A DNA stretch of 64,000 nt from Fuerstiella sp. GTDB taxonomy: Bacteria; Planctomycetota; Planctomycetia; Planctomycetales; Planctomycetaceae. The position numbers were made by a program, and so were the translations under genes. Positions 41,760 to 51,668 of this stretch are shown here, piece after piece (position 1 is the first letter of the stretch; each line of letters opens with the position of its first letter). The DNA is taken from the NCBI GenBank assembly GCA_029941865.1, contig JAPYTO010000002.1:1-64000 (forward strand), read 5' to 3'. Under the pieces are notes generated by a model that worked only from the letters and a program-made list of their open reading frames with translations, did no database searches and was not told where the DNA came from.

Positions 41760-44366
41760 GTGCCCGCCAAACTTCCGGAATCAGAACGCAGCGGCAGAGT
41801 CCTTCGGAAAATTAACGACTGGTTTCGTTCGCATCTTTGCAGCAATCAGTCTGAGCGGGGCGGCAGCTTTCGAGCATTAGCTGGAATTCGTGTTGCCGGG
41901 CATGCTCTTACCCGGGTGTTTGTTTGGCCCCGGCTGCCGCTAAGTGGGTGGACGGCGGTGGCTCTTGTCGGCGGAATAGTCCTTGGCTCGGTCGTGCCAC
42001 CCGTACCTCTGGTGTTGCTTGCAGCAAGTCTGGCGTGCCTGTTCGCAGCAGCATTTTTCAGGCGACGGAATCCTCGTGCGTGCAGTGTGCTTTGTGTGCT
42101 GACGGCGATTGTGTTGCTGGGTGCCGTACGTTGGCAACTGCATCAGGGACCGTCTGCACGCACATCGCTGAAAGATTTTTGCGGTGACGGCCCCGTAACC
42201 CTGACACTGAGGGGACACATCGCGTCCGTTCCCGCTGTTCATGTGCGACCTTCCTCCAGCACCGCGCCACGACTGTATGGGTCCGCCGAGCAATCACGTT
42301 TCCTTGTGTCGGCGACGTCTGTGATCACTTCGACGGGGGAGCGCGATATTGGCGGCAACTACCAGGTCTACGTCGATGGTGACATAACCGGTGTTCTGCA
42401 CAGCGGTGACGAAGTGATGCTGACGGGCCGATGGGATTGGCCTGGTCCTCCCGGCAACCCCGGAGAATTCGACTATGAGCAGTTTCTGACAAGGCGTCAG
42501 ATCTTCGGGCTGTTCTTTGTGAAACATCCTGCTGCAATTCGCGTTGTCACTTCGTGCAGCAGGTGGTCGCCAGGCTACTGGGTCAGCGAACTGCGGCAGA
42601 AAGCGCGTTCCGTTCTGGTGACTGCCGTGCCGGACCGCGTACGAGGAATTGCGTTGGCGTTGTTGCTGGGAAATCGCCATCAACTGCCGTCCGAGACGGA
42701 AGATGCGTTCATTGGCAGTGGCACGATGCACTTGCTGGCTATTTCCGGACTGCACGTCGGGATCCTGTGTGCTTTTTTACTGAGCATCTGTCATCTTCTG
42801 ATCATTCGTCGCAGTTGGGCGCTGCTGTTGACAGCGGCGGTGTGCATCATTTACGCCATGCTCACTGACCTGCGTCCTTCGGTTCTCCGCGCCACCGTTT
42901 TCTTTGTCATCTTTGTGATCGCTCAGCTGGTGCGGCGCAATCAGAGTATTGTCAGCCTGCTGTCCGTGACGGCGATCATCATGGTCAGCGCCCAACCCCA
43001 TCTGGTCTTCGACACGGGAGCCTGGCTGTCGTTTCTGTCGGTGGCGGCTCTTGGCTGGGTCTCCGGGCGCAGGATTCCGGACGACGTGCACCACGACGCG
43101 CCCGCCGATGCCCTGAGTGCTGGTGAAAAACTGCGTGACATGCTGAGCGGTCTGTCGAAGCGGCTCGCACATCGCTTGCAGCAAATGTTGTCCATCCTGG
43201 CACTCACGACACCGTTGGTTGCGGCAACGTTTCATGTGATTTCACCGGTTGGAGTGATCGTGAATGTGCTGCTGATCCCGCTGACCGCACTGACACTGTG
43301 TGCCGGTTTCGTGCTTCTGGCAGCAGGGATGCTGCACCCTTCACTCGCTCATGTCGCGGGGCCCGTGTTTTCGTGGCTACTGACGGCCATGACCAGGATC
43401 GTTGAAGCGACGTCCAGCCTGCACCTGAGTCACGTTTACGTCGCGGACGTTCCGGAGTGGTTTCTACCGCTTTACTATGTGCTGGTCCCCACAATTCTTC
43501 TGATCCGCTGGCGCCCGCTGAAACGAATCGCCGTTCTCGGCCTGTATTGTTCCATCGCTGTGGCATTCTTTGCGGCGACACAGCCAAATACATCGCGCGA
43601 ACTGCGATGTACTGTGCTGGACGTGGGCCACGGCAGCGCAGCTGTGCTGGAGTTTCCCACCGGTGAGGTTTTTCTGGTCGATGGCGGCGCCCTGAATCGG
43701 GGAGAACGTACTGCGGACCTGATCTGTCGCTATCTCTGGCATCGCGGTTATCGAAGCCTGAACGGGATCCTCATCTCGCATGCGGATGCCGATCACTACA
43801 ACGCCGTGTCCGGCATTCTGAAACGCATACCGGTATCGGAACTTCTGACATCCCGAGACTTCGTGACGTCAGACTCGGCATCCGTCCAGTCGGTGATTCA
43901 GCTGGCGGGCGACATGGGCACGCCGGTACGAATTCTGCACAACGGTGACTCAGCGCAAATGGGAATGTCATTCCTGCGGTGCGTTCAGCCTGACTTGCGG
44001 CTGCTGCCACAGGATGCCGACGACAATGAAAAATCGCTGGTTGTCGTTGCTGAGCATGCCGGACGTCGCATTGTGCTGCCGGGAGATCTGGAAGGCAGCG
44101 GCAGTCGGAAGGTGTTTCTGGATGTTGGGCCGACGGATGTTCTCATTAGTCCTCACCACGGCTCGCCGACTGCGAACACGGCCGTGCTGGCCGGTTGCCT
44201 GACTCCGGATACCGTGATTGTGAGTGCTCGAAGTTCAGTAAATGCAGACAGACTTCGAAGCGTTTTCGGTGAAGCCGCTCTCTTTTATACCAGCGACTTT
44301 GGTGCCGTTTCGGTCTCGATCGCCGCCAACGGGCGGTTGTCCGTCACGCCCTGGCGGGATCTGTAG
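41760..44366 (+). CDS. comEC: DNA uptake channel ComEC/Rec2
   Basis: ComEC forms the inner-membrane channel for single-stranded DNA during natural transformation. The N-terminal region has paired helices and an OB-like DUF4131 domain, and the central competence domain carries ALLLGNRHQLPSETEDAF and the SGLHVGILCAF motif. About ten membrane helices follow. The C-terminal metallo-beta-lactamase nuclease-like domain has VLDVGHGSAAVLEF, ISHADADHYNA (HxDxD..H) and LISPHHGSPTANT. I use GTG at 41760; a TTG at 41694 in the same frame lies inside repeat copy B and would add 22 residues of doubtful origin. Other competence genes are not in this window. Confidence 0.9.
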   Translation: MPAKLPESERSGRVLRKINDWFRSHLCSNQSERGGSFRALAGIRVAGHALTRVFVWPRLPLSGWTAVALVGGIVLGSVVPPVPLVLLAASLACLFAAAFFRRRNPRACSVLCVLTAIVLLGAVRWQLHQGPSARTSLKDFCGDGPVTLTLRGHIASVPAVHVRPSSSTAPRLYGSAEQSRFLVSATSVITSTGERDIGGNYQVYVDGDITGVLHSGDEVMLTGRWDWPGPPGNPGEFDYEQFLTRRQIFGLFFVKHPAAIRVVTSCSRWSPGYWVSELRQKARSVLVTAVPDRVRGIALALLLGNRHQLPSETEDAFIGSGTMHLLAISGLHVGILCAFLLSICHLLIIRRSWALLLTAAVCIIYAMLTDLRPSVLRATVFFVIFVIAQLVRRNQSIVSLLSVTAIIMVSAQPHLVFDTGAWLSFLSVAALGWVSGRRIPDDVHHDAPADALSAGEKLRDMLSGLSKRLAHRLQQMLSILALTTPLVAATFHVISPVGVIVNVLLIPLTALTLCAGFVLLAAGMLHPSLAHVAGPVFSWLLTAMTRIVEATSSLHLSHVYVADVPEWFLPLYYVLVPTILLIRWRPLKRIAVLGLYCSIAVAFFAATQPNTSRELRCTVLDVGHGSAAVLEFPTGEVFLVDGGALNRGERTADLICRYLWHRGYRSLNGILISHADADHYNAVSGILKRIPVSELLTSRDFVTSDSASVQSVIQLAGDMGTPVRILHNGDSAQMGMSFLRCVQPDLRLLPQDADDNEKSLVVVAEHAGRRIVLPGDLEGSGSRKVFLDVGPTDVLISPHHGSPTANTAVLAGCLTPDTVIVSARSSVNADRLRSVFGEAALFYTSDFGAVSVSIAANGRLSVTPWRDL

Positions 44367-44670
44367 CGTTCCGTGTTACCCGGGGCACCGGCAGCTTCTG
44401 CAGGTTGCGACGCGTAAGAGAATCGCGAACGTGTGACATGTCGCAATCAGTTCGGCAGGAAATGCAGCGGAGCGTGAACGCGGCGACGATCGATCGGCAA
44501 ATGCACGCTTCATTGTAGAAATATGCTCAAAATCGTGTAGTCGGCATCATTCGGCAAACGTAAAAAACGACTCCCACCGGCGATCTCCTGCCACACCGAA
44601 TCCCGCGTCTCGAAACGACCGCCGTTTCGCAGACGTCCTGTCTGACTCAGCTCTTTTCGAGCCCATTGCC
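44367..44670. other. Gap before the OmpA-like lipoprotein
   Basis: These 304 bases hold no coding frame or clear terminator for comEC. There is a poly-A stretch (AAAAAACG) near 44560 and several short GC palindromes, none with the layout of a known element. The promoter of the lipoprotein gene is expected here. Confidence 0.45.
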
Positions 44671-45498
44671 ATGCCCTCAAAAAATCAAAACCTGTCAATT
44701 CTGTTTTTGACAGTCATGTCGTGTGTTTCCACGGGGTGTTGCTGCCTGCCCGGTCGTCGCGCAGCGCATGAACACCTCGTCGCCAGTCAGTTGCGTGCTC
44801 AGGAACTGTTCGCGGAAAACGAAAACCTGCTGATGGCGCAGAACAATCTGAATCAGACAGTGGCGGGGCTGGATCAGACAAATCAGGCACTGGCACAGCA
44901 ACTTGCACAGAATAACGGCCAATTGGCCACGGCGAATTCTCGCATCGACAATCTGCTGGCGGAACGTTCGGAACTCAAGGACCGCTACGTAGCCCGTCTG
45001 GCCGACGCATCCGGTGATCCATTGATGCTGGGCGGGGGTGGCAGCAGCGTTGCCGGACTCGACTATGATCCGTTGACGGGACTGAACAAGTTTCCCGATG
45101 ACGTCCTGTTTGATCTGGGAAGCGCGGAGCTTCGCGCTGAGGCAATTTCTGTGCTGAACGAGTTTGTCAGCCTGGTGAATGCCGGCGGCGCAGACGGAAT
45201 GCGGGTTCTGGTGGTTGGACATACGGATGACCAGCACATCGCACGTGGCGGCAGTACGGCAGCAAAACATCCCACAAACTGGCATTTGTCCACGGACCGC
45301 GCTGGTCAGGTGATCGCGGAGTTGGAGATTCTGGGAATCTCGTCGAAGCGCATGGCGGCGATGGGTTACAGCAAGTTCCAACCGCTTGAAACCGGCATCG
45401 ACGAATCGTCGCGTCAGCGAAATCGTCGGGTCGAACTGTACATCGTTCCCGAAACGACAAACGTGGCTGCCTGGGATCCTGTACGGTCTCTGAATTGA
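44671..45498 (+). CDS. OmpA-family outer-membrane lipoprotein
   Basis: This 275-residue lipoprotein has the lipobox VSTGC (Cys at residue 23). A Gln/Asn/Leu coiled coil follows (about 45-105: NLNQTVAGLDQTNQALAQQL), then a short Gly/Ser linker (MLGGGGSSVAG). The OmpA C-terminal peptidoglycan-binding domain has VLFDLGSAEL, VVGHTDDQ and STDRAGQVIAEL, with the closing RNRRVELYI. The coiled coil plus OmpA domain resembles the LpoB/Pal/Lpp style of peptidoglycan anchors. It is followed directly by the convergent stop of the small lipoprotein at 45499-45984. Lipidation fits with LspA in the window. Confidence 0.9.
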   Translation: MPSKNQNLSILFLTVMSCVSTGCCCLPGRRAAHEHLVASQLRAQELFAENENLLMAQNNLNQTVAGLDQTNQALAQQLAQNNGQLATANSRIDNLLAERSELKDRYVARLADASGDPLMLGGGGSSVAGLDYDPLTGLNKFPDDVLFDLGSAELRAEAISVLNEFVSLVNAGGADGMRVLVVGHTDDQHIARGGSTAAKHPTNWHLSTDRAGQVIAELEILGISSKRMAAMGYSKFQPLETGIDESSRQRNRRVELYIVPETTNVAAWDPVRSLN

Positions 45499-45984
45499 TC
45501 ACGCGGCGTCAAAAGATACCGTCAGTGTCGCAGGATCTTCATCCGGAACAGACACCGAAACGTCGCCTTTCGGCACCGGCGACTGTCTGATTCTTCGGCG
45601 GGTCTGCGGATTGGACACTCTGGCCCCGGTTGTTGGCATCTGTCGTCCGGCTTTTGTGAGCTGTTCATCGATGCTTTCGCCCGTGGCACTGGACCGAAAA
45701 CTGGCGTTATAACCGCCGGGGACCGGCCCCTTTGCAGCCGGCAGAGACCCGGCTCCATCAGCGATGATAATGCGAATCAGCGGACTCTTGACCCCCGGTT
45801 CCGGTTTCAGCACCAACGTCCCGGATTCAGGCGCTTCGCCTCCAATTTGTACCGTGACGTCGACCGCGACCCGTCCCCCGAGGTCTTCGTTGCCGCCACA
45901 GCCTGCGGCAAACAGGCACAGGATAACACTGGCCAACACCGTCGCGTCTGCGGCGGTAGCAATTGGTAACAAGCGTGTGTTCAT
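45499..45984 (-). CDS. Small lipoprotein, paired with DUF1559 gene
   Basis: This 161-residue lipoprotein has the lipobox LFAAGC (Cys at 29) after a hydrophobic helix. The mature protein is a single small beta domain (VDVTVQIGGEAPESGTLVLKPEPG..) resembling the carboxypeptidase-regulatory/transthyretin-like domains common in planctomycete lipoproteins. Its C-terminal half is Pro/Arg/Ser-rich. It lies downstream of the DUF1559 gene on the same strand with a 267-base gap, so co-transcription is possible. The stop abuts the OmpA lipoprotein stop. Function is unknown. Confidence 0.78.
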   Translation of the reverse strand: MNTRLLPIATAADATVLASVILCLFAAGCGGNEDLGGRVAVDVTVQIGGEAPESGTLVLKPEPGVKSPLIRIIIADGAGSLPAAKGPVPGGYNASFRSSATGESIDEQLTKAGRQMPTTGARVSNPQTRRRIRQSPVPKGDVSVSVPDEDPATLTVSFDAA

Positions 45985-46251
45985 GAGTCTTTCGGCGATG
46001 TCGACACTCCGGTGTCAGCAGCTGCGTTGCTTCGACGACGCGAACACCTCTGCCTGAAGCCTTCTCGAGGTTTGATCATGGGGTCGGACGTCTGCGTCCG
46101 GCTTGTATTTGGCACCACGATTCCTCGCGGTAGCCTCAATTTTCGGCCGCGACGAGGCACCAGAATGCTGTCCGGATACCTGAAACAATGAGCCAACAAC
46201 CGGCGGCTGGCGCCGCGCCGCTCACAAGAACATACGTATCCCGTCAGCCTC

Positions 46252-47205
46252 CTAGAACTCGCCAATAACGTTTCCATCGTTTCGCTGATGCAGGTAGTCC
46301 ATCGTATTGTAGTCCGTATTGTACGAAACAAATCGGGCACTGCCATCTGTCAGCAAAAACAGTCCTCCGCCGGCGTGATAACTCCACCAGTGAAAGATGT
46401 CGTCGCCGGCCGGGTCAGCAAAGTTATCAGGGGGGCGAAATCCGCCAACATAAGGAATTCCTCCGCTGACCGTCGAAAACTGCCAGTTGTCGTGCGTCAA
46501 CATGGTGTCGCCGTGTCCACTGGGGCAGCCAAGCAGGCTGAAGTTCCACATGCCCCAGCCGCCGAACTTGGTAATCACGCCTCGTTCGCCGGCCAGAATT
46601 GTGTTTGAGGTCCCGTCCCTCACATCTCGAATGCGGACACCCTTGCGATTGAAGACACCGCTGGTCAGGTCGGCCACCGGATTACAATTGAAGAAAAACT
46701 GATTCGAGGCGAGTCCGCGGTAGCCGCCGTTTCCAAGATAGTTCGTTGTTCCCATCTCCTGGTTGAACATGATCTTGTCCTCCGAATTCGGGTCGGACGG
46801 ACAGGTCAGTGCGGTCATGCTTTCTGAGGAAATCGGATCGGCAGTGGTGACGACGGTCGAGTCGGCCCCGTTGTAAAGATTTGCCTGATCGAAGTAGGGG
46901 AGCAGGTGAAAAATCCAGCTGCGAGCCGCGTTGGCGTCCACTAGATTATTCATTGGGTCAGCTTCCCAGATGGACGAAGGTGGGAAGATTCCATGCACGT
47001 CGTGATAATTGTGCAACGCAAGTCCCAGCTGTTTCAGATTGTTACGGCACTGAGTGCGCCGGGCCGCCTCGCGAGCCTGCTGTACGGCTGGCAGCAGCAA
47101 GGCGATCAGGATCGCGATGACGGCAATGACAACCAACAGCTCAATCAGCGTAAAGCCGGAGGGAACTCTGGATCGAATGCGTGAAGGAGGGTTCATCGTG
47201 GACAT
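46252..47205 (-). CDS. DUF1559 pseudopilin-like protein
   Basis: This 317-residue protein has an N-terminal type IV/type II prepilin signal: [27 protein letters not shown], cleavage between G17 and F18. The DUF1559 family is strongly expanded in planctomycetes and is thought to form pilus- or T2S-related surface assemblies. After the helix comes the conserved ARRTQCRNNLKQLGLALHNYHDVHG and a cysteine-poor middle part. The conserved C-terminal DUF1559 motif is ..HAGGGLFLLTDGSARFVSYN (His, Asp-Gly). It is upstream of a lipoprotein gene on the same strand. A second DUF1559/lipoprotein pair occurs at 54.9-56.2 kb. Confidence 0.93.
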   Translation of the reverse strand: MSTMNPPSRIRSRVPSGFTLIELLVVIAVIAILIALLLPAVQQAREAARRTQCRNNLKQLGLALHNYHDVHGIFPPSSIWEADPMNNLVDANAARSWIFHLLPYFDQANLYNGADSTVVTTADPISSESMTALTCPSDPNSEDKIMFNQEMGTTNYLGNGGYRGLASNQFFFNCNPVADLTSGVFNRKGVRIRDVRDGTSNTILAGERGVITKFGGWGMWNFSLLGCPSGHGDTMLTHDNWQFSTVSGGIPYVGGFRPPDNFADPAGDDIFHWWSYHAGGGLFLLTDGSARFVSYNTDYNTMDYLHQRNDGNVIGEF

Positions 47206-47856
47206 GCCGTTTGATTGCAGAAGAGGATGTGCCGCGCCACAGTGCCATTCGTTGGTGTCATCAATTGTCCATCAAATGACGTCAACGTTTTCTCTCACGC
47301 ATATAGTATGCCACAACTGTCTAATCACGCACAATTTGCCGTGTAAATTGCAGCTGTTGCGGTAGTTGCGACAGACCGTGGACACAGAATTGCTTCAACC
47401 AGGACGCATCGGCAACGGAAACCTCACGGAGTGTTCGAAAATGCGACACGTCGATTCAGGTCAGTGACGCTTTGAACCTTGCGGCGAAGCTTAAACTTCC
47501 CCACGATGGCCACCCGGATTCCGGCGGTTGTGCTCAGCCTGTCAAGCCCTCAGGACGCTCTCGTGCCGCCGTCCTGTTTGTCCAGGTGGTTCCCGGGCCT
47601 CTGCTATACGGTTCTTCCATTCCGGCAGACGTAGTGCAGAAGCCTGAAAACCACCGGGGCAAGCCCGAATGGCGTGGACTTAAATCGACAATCACTGACG
47701 CTGACTTTCGATTCGCTTTTACTCTGCTGTGGGAGAGTCGAGCCTCAGCGAGGAGCCAGGGCGTGTCGACTTCCAGCCACCACTCCGAAACTGCTGGCCG
47801 TTCCGGTGGTCGCAACCAGTGCTGTGGAATAAACGTCTAAGGCACGGGGAAAATCT
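47206..47856. other. 650-base gap
   Basis: No gene is supported in these 651 bases. A minus-strand frame at 47534-47815 contains EWWLEVDTPWLLAEARLSHSR, a stretch I recall as a recurrent intergenic sequence in planctomycete genomes rather than a gene; only one copy is present here. Near 47290-47340 the DNA is AT-rich, probably the DUF1559 promoter. Confidence 0.45.
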
Positions 47857-49749
47857 CTATCGGTAAAACCAACTCACGGGCAATGAACGAAATCGGCAGG
47901 ACAAAATGCCCTGCCCTGCACCGCTGTCCCAGTAACTCATGACGGCTCGGTCGCGGCTGAAGACAAGGCTGGTGTAGGAGTACGTGCGATCGGAATCCGC
48001 TTCCAGATTCTTCACGTGTTGCCATGACTTGCCCTCGTCACGGGAAATCGCTGCGGTCAATGGCGTTCGTTTTCCGCCGTGTCCGGCTCCGGCTGTGAAC
48101 GTGTTGTTCCAGACCAGCAGCAGGTCGCCCGTCGCCGGGATTCTACGCAACGTTGAGGGTGCTTCAGGGGCTTTCACGCCCAGTGACTGCATTTCCGTCC
48201 ACGTACCGCCACCGTCGCCTGAGTAACTGCGGCCGATAAAGCCCAGCTGCGTACGGACGATCATCATCACGCGCCCGTCCGTTAACTCGATGACCTCCGG
48301 TTCCATCGCACCTCGCTTTGGCGCATCGACGCTGCCGCTGCCACCGCGCCAGGTTCTGCCGTTGTCATCAGACAGATAGCAGTGTGACACGAAGTGGTTA
48401 ACCTTGTGAACGTCCGGCGTCGATGCGGCCGGTGCCAACAGGCGGCCCGTCGAGAGTTGGACGATGCGGTCGTTGTTCACGACGTGGTAGCCGTCGTCGG
48501 CTGTGACCAGCACCGGATCGCCAAACGTCGCCGCTTCATCTGATGAAATTCGAACGAACAGATCCAGATCTGTGTGGCTGTTCTTCTGCAGGTAGAACAT
48601 CGCAATCTGACCAGATGGAAGTCTTCGCATTGTCACGCTCATGACGTTCATGCCACCCGTGTTTCGCTGCAGCACTCGACTTTCGTCCCACGTCCGTCCA
48701 CCGTCTGTTGATCGTCGTCCCACAACGTGTGCTTCTGCAAAGTCGCTGCCGGTACCTTTGAATTCGGTTGCGGCGAACAGCAACGAGCCATCAAACAGCG
48801 GCAGCACAGAGCCTTCGGTGTACCGTGGATTCTGTTTTGTACTGGGGTAAACGACGACAGAAACATCTTCACCGGGATCTGGTGCTGCGGGCCGCGACAG
48901 AAACAGCAGCGTTTGAGCGGCTCGGATAGCGGCATCGGGGTGAGCATCGTCCAGCATCCGGCGCAACGTATCGGCCACGTTGTCGGCACGCGCGTCTCCG
49001 GCAAACGTCGCCGCATACGTTCGCACCGCACCGTCTGCATTGTTCAGGTTCGCGGCCAGAGCACTCCGTCCGTCCTCATCGCCCAGGGCAGCCAGTGAGT
49101 GGTGCAAATAAGCACGCAGCAGTTCTTCTTCGCATCGTGGAAGTTCTTTCTGAATCCGGGCAATGTCGCTGCTGTCGCCGATGCGTCCCAGGATCCAGGC
49201 CGCGATCCGCAGTATTTCCGGATCTTCGTGTTGCAGCACCGATCTCAGCACACGCATCGCTTCCGGGTTGCCGCAGCGTGCCAGGGCTGCGGCGGCCATT
49301 AACTTCAGTCGCAGGTTGTCGTTCTGGTGAAAGGCCCGTCGCATGGCGACACCATCACCGATTTCGACGACCTTGTACAGACTCTCAGCGGCATGTACGT
49401 GACCGTAGTCGTCATCGCCAGCCAGAATCGAAAGCATGACCGCAGCGTTGGATCGCCTGCCGGCCCGGACAAGTTCACGGGAGATGCCGCAGCGTCGCTG
49501 GTCGTCTTTTTCGTCCGGTAGTTTGGGCGTAAGAAATGCGATGACTTCCTGTTCGTAGCCTCCAAGAGTCAGTCCTTCGGCGGCGTGGATTGAGGGCCAG
49601 AAGTCATCTCCGTGCAGACCACTCCTCAGCACCGTCAGACATTTTTTACGGGTGGCGTCGTCAAGATCGATGGTGTCGTCGGCGTGTGCGTTAAGCGACA
49701 GACAGACGAGGGACATCAGCGTGACGCCGTGGCGAAGTGAATTGGGCAT
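47857..49749 (-). CDS. HEAT-repeat sialidase-like secreted protein
   Basis: A signal peptide (RHGVTLMSLVCLSLNAHAD) follows the ATG at 49749, giving 630 residues; the frame continues to 49881 without a signal-like stretch. Residues ~30-270 are HEAT-like helical repeats (RLKLMAAAALARCGNPEAMRVL, ILRIAAWILGRIGDSS). The C-terminal ~350 residues are a BNR/sialidase propeller with Asp-box motifs STDGGRTW, SDDNGRTW, SGDGGGTW and SRDEGKSW. The sialidase catalytic Asp/Tyr/Glu/Arg set cannot be confirmed by eye, so this may be a non-catalytic or other glycan-binding propeller. An upstream SDR and Gfo/Idh gene on the same strand suggest a sugar-catabolic unit. No transporter or NanA-type gene is visible. 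Confidence 0.82.
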   Translation of the reverse strand: MPNSLRHGVTLMSLVCLSLNAHADDTIDLDDATRKKCLTVLRSGLHGDDFWPSIHAAEGLTLGGYEQEVIAFLTPKLPDEKDDQRRCGISRELVRAGRRSNAAVMLSILAGDDDYGHVHAAESLYKVVEIGDGVAMRRAFHQNDNLRLKLMAAAALARCGNPEAMRVLRSVLQHEDPEILRIAAWILGRIGDSSDIARIQKELPRCEEELLRAYLHHSLAALGDEDGRSALAANLNNADGAVRTYAATFAGDARADNVADTLRRMLDDAHPDAAIRAAQTLLFLSRPAAPDPGEDVSVVVYPSTKQNPRYTEGSVLPLFDGSLLFAATEFKGTGSDFAEAHVVGRRSTDGGRTWDESRVLQRNTGGMNVMSVTMRRLPSGQIAMFYLQKNSHTDLDLFVRISSDEAATFGDPVLVTADDGYHVVNNDRIVQLSTGRLLAPAASTPDVHKVNHFVSHCYLSDDNGRTWRGGSGSVDAPKRGAMEPEVIELTDGRVMMIVRTQLGFIGRSYSGDGGGTWTEMQSLGVKAPEAPSTLRRIPATGDLLLVWNNTFTAGAGHGGKRTPLTAAISRDEGKSWQHVKNLEADSDRTYSYTSLVFSRDRAVMSYWDSGAGQGILSCRFRSLPVSWFYR

Positions 49750-49890
49750 GTTGAACTTTTCGTGTTGGCGGGAGGGGGGGGCCATCTTTTTCAGTGCGCG
49801 GACGGAGTCAAGGCAATCACGGGGCATCTGAAGAATACTGCCCCGCATCTTTGCCAATGCGGTTGATCTCACGGTCATCAAAGCAGGAAA

Positions 49891-50685
49891 TCACCACGCC
49901 GTCCAGCCACCGTCGACCAGAAGATTCTGGCCTGTAATATAGCTGCCGGCGTCGCTGGCCAGCAGCAGCAGAGCCCCGTTCAATTCCTGCGGTGCACCCA
50001 TCCGCCCCATCGGGCTCTTTGTTTTCAGTCGTTCCACCATTTCGGCCGGCGCTTTTTCCGATGGAAATGGACCGGGACTCAGGCAGTTGACTCGTACCTG
50101 GTCCTTGCCCCAGTAAACGGCCAGGTGTCGCGTCATGTGAATAATGCCGCCCTTGAGTGCGTGATACTGCACCGGACTGGCGAGGCAGACGCCGTCGTAG
50201 GCATCGGGATACGAACCGACGACGCCGTACATGGAACCGACCATCACAACGGACCCCGCGGCGCCTCGCGCTACGACATGGTCTCGCAGGTGACGAGCCA
50301 GCAGAAAGTACCCCGTCGCGTTTCTTAGATCGCTGCTGAACGCGTCTGCGGTGACGTTGGTCAGATCCATCGCATGGCCCTGCTGCCCGTTGTTGATGAG
50401 AATGTCGACGGCGTCTGCGGCATCGACGGCAGCCGCAAAACCCGCGCCGACAGATTCTTCATCCAGTTGGTCCAATTGTACGCCATAGTGTTTTGCTGTG
50501 CCGATGCGAGGCAGGTCGTCCGCGATCTGTTGTGCTCGCGATTGTTTGCGACTGGCCACCACCACCGTGGCTCCCGCGTCCGCCAGCACGCGGCAGAACG
50601 ATTGACCCAGGTAGCCGGATCCTCCTGTGATCAAGGCGACTCGGCCACTGAGGCTGAACAACTGTTGAATCGATGATTCGTTCAT
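49891..50685 (-). CDS. SDR-family oxidoreductase
   Basis: This is a classical short-chain dehydrogenase of 264 residues. The cofactor motif is ALITGGSGYLGQSF. NNGQQGHAMDL takes the place of the usual NNAG. The catalytic Tyr and Lys lie in VQYHALKGG, and the C-terminal conserved segment is INCLSPGPFPSE-like (VNCLSPGPFPSEKAP). The ATG at 50685 overlaps the stop of the Gfo/Idh gene by four bases (ATGA), so it is translated with it. Other upstream start codons (50697, 50733) are less coupled. The likely role is ketone reduction of a sugar or polyol metabolite together with the overlapping dehydrogenase. Confidence 0.9.
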   Translation of the reverse strand: MNESSIQQLFSLSGRVALITGGSGYLGQSFCRVLADAGATVVVASRKQSRAQQIADDLPRIGTAKHYGVQLDQLDEESVGAGFAAAVDAADAVDILINNGQQGHAMDLTNVTADAFSSDLRNATGYFLLARHLRDHVVARGAAGSVVMVGSMYGVVGSYPDAYDGVCLASPVQYHALKGGIIHMTRHLAVYWGKDQVRVNCLSPGPFPSEKAPAEMVERLKTKSPMGRMGAPQELNGALLLLASDAGSYITGQNLLVDGGWTAW

Positions 50686-51668
50686 ATCTGCACCCATTGT
50701 TTCGTTCTGACAGATTCCAAAGCAGCCAGACACACTTTCAGAGTCTGCAGTGCCTCGTCCAGCGTGCAGGCGGGCAGAGCCTTGCCGTCGATCTGGTCAA
50801 GGAACGCGTCTGCCTGCCTGGCAAAGAGGTCGTCTCGCTCAAGAGTAAAATCGTTTTCTACCTGCCACGGACCATCTGGTTTGCTGGACGAAAGCCACCG
50901 GCTGTGGTGGCCTTCAAATCTTGCGGCACCACGTTCACACACGATGGTCAGTCTGGATTCGCTCACGGGCTGATGCTGATTCAGACTGAATGAACCGAGA
51001 ACGGCCTCGTGACGAGTGATGACGTGGACCGTGTCTTCCACGTTGACTCCGTCCAGAACACAGTGCTCCGCATCGGCCACCAAACGAGTCACCGGGCCCA
51101 CGATCCATTCGGCGGTGTTCATCACGTGAGTCAGGGCATCCTGAATCGCTCCGCCGCCGGTTTCGTGTTTTTTGTAGTAGATGTCACGGTACGCCGGGCG
51201 GTAAAAGGGAAAGTGCTGTCCTCCCGTGTACACGACCTGTACCGGTCGACCAAAGTCCTGTCGGTCGAGAGCATTCTTCATTTCGACGAGTGCGGGATGT
51301 TGTCTCATCACGTAGGCAACGCTGACAGGCAGCTGTTGTCCATGGACCGCTGTCAGCAGGTCACCCACTCCGTCCACCGAAATACTCAGCGGCTTTTCAA
51401 TCAGCGTAGCAATTCGACGTTCCACCAGCTGCTGTGCCATCGGCACATGCAATTGTGCAGGTGTACAAATCACGGCACCATCGAAACGTTCGGTTAATGC
51501 GTCGTCCAGCGATGCGAATGAATTGCTCAGACCGTACAAATCGCCAATTCGTTGACGCAAGTCATCGTTTGTTTCACACAGAACAACGTCAGCCCGTCCA
51601 GTCTTCTGAAAACATCGGACGTGGCGTTCACCAATGGACCCACCACCGATGATAAGAATCTGTTTCAT
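50682..51668 (-). CDS. Gfo/Idh/MocA-family oxidoreductase
   Basis: This 328-residue enzyme has an N-terminal Rossmann domain (QILIIGGGSIGERHVRCF) and the IEKPLSIS motif with the catalytic Lys. The substrate-binding domain includes GGGAIQDALTHVMNTAEW, where His and Asp line the active site. It is a sugar or polyol dehydrogenase by family. Its stop overlaps the SDR start (ATGA), and the sialidase-like gene lies downstream, suggesting a leftward three-gene unit for glycan handling. It is distinct in sequence from the GnnA-like Gfo/Idh gene at 24.7 kb. Confidence 0.9.
   Translation of the reverse strand: MKQILIIGGGSIGERHVRCFQKTGRADVVLCETNDDLRQRIGDLYGLSNSFASLDDALTERFDGAVICTPAQLHVPMAQQLVERRIATLIEKPLSISVDGVGDLLTAVHGQQLPVSVAYVMRQHPALVEMKNALDRQDFGRPVQVVYTGGQHFPFYRPAYRDIYYKKHETGGGAIQDALTHVMNTAEWIVGPVTRLVADAEHCVLDGVNVEDTVHVITRHEAVLGSFSLNQHQPVSESRLTIVCERGAARFEGHHSRWLSSSKPDGPWQVENDFTLERDDLFARQADAFLDQIDGKALPACTLDEALQTLKVCLAALESVRTKQWVQI

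Noticed and set aside
47534-47815. Minus-strand frame with EWWLEVDTPWLLAEARLSHSR
   Set aside because: It looks like recurrent non-coding planctomycete sequence, has no start signal, and only one copy is present here, so neither a gene nor a repeat can be supported.
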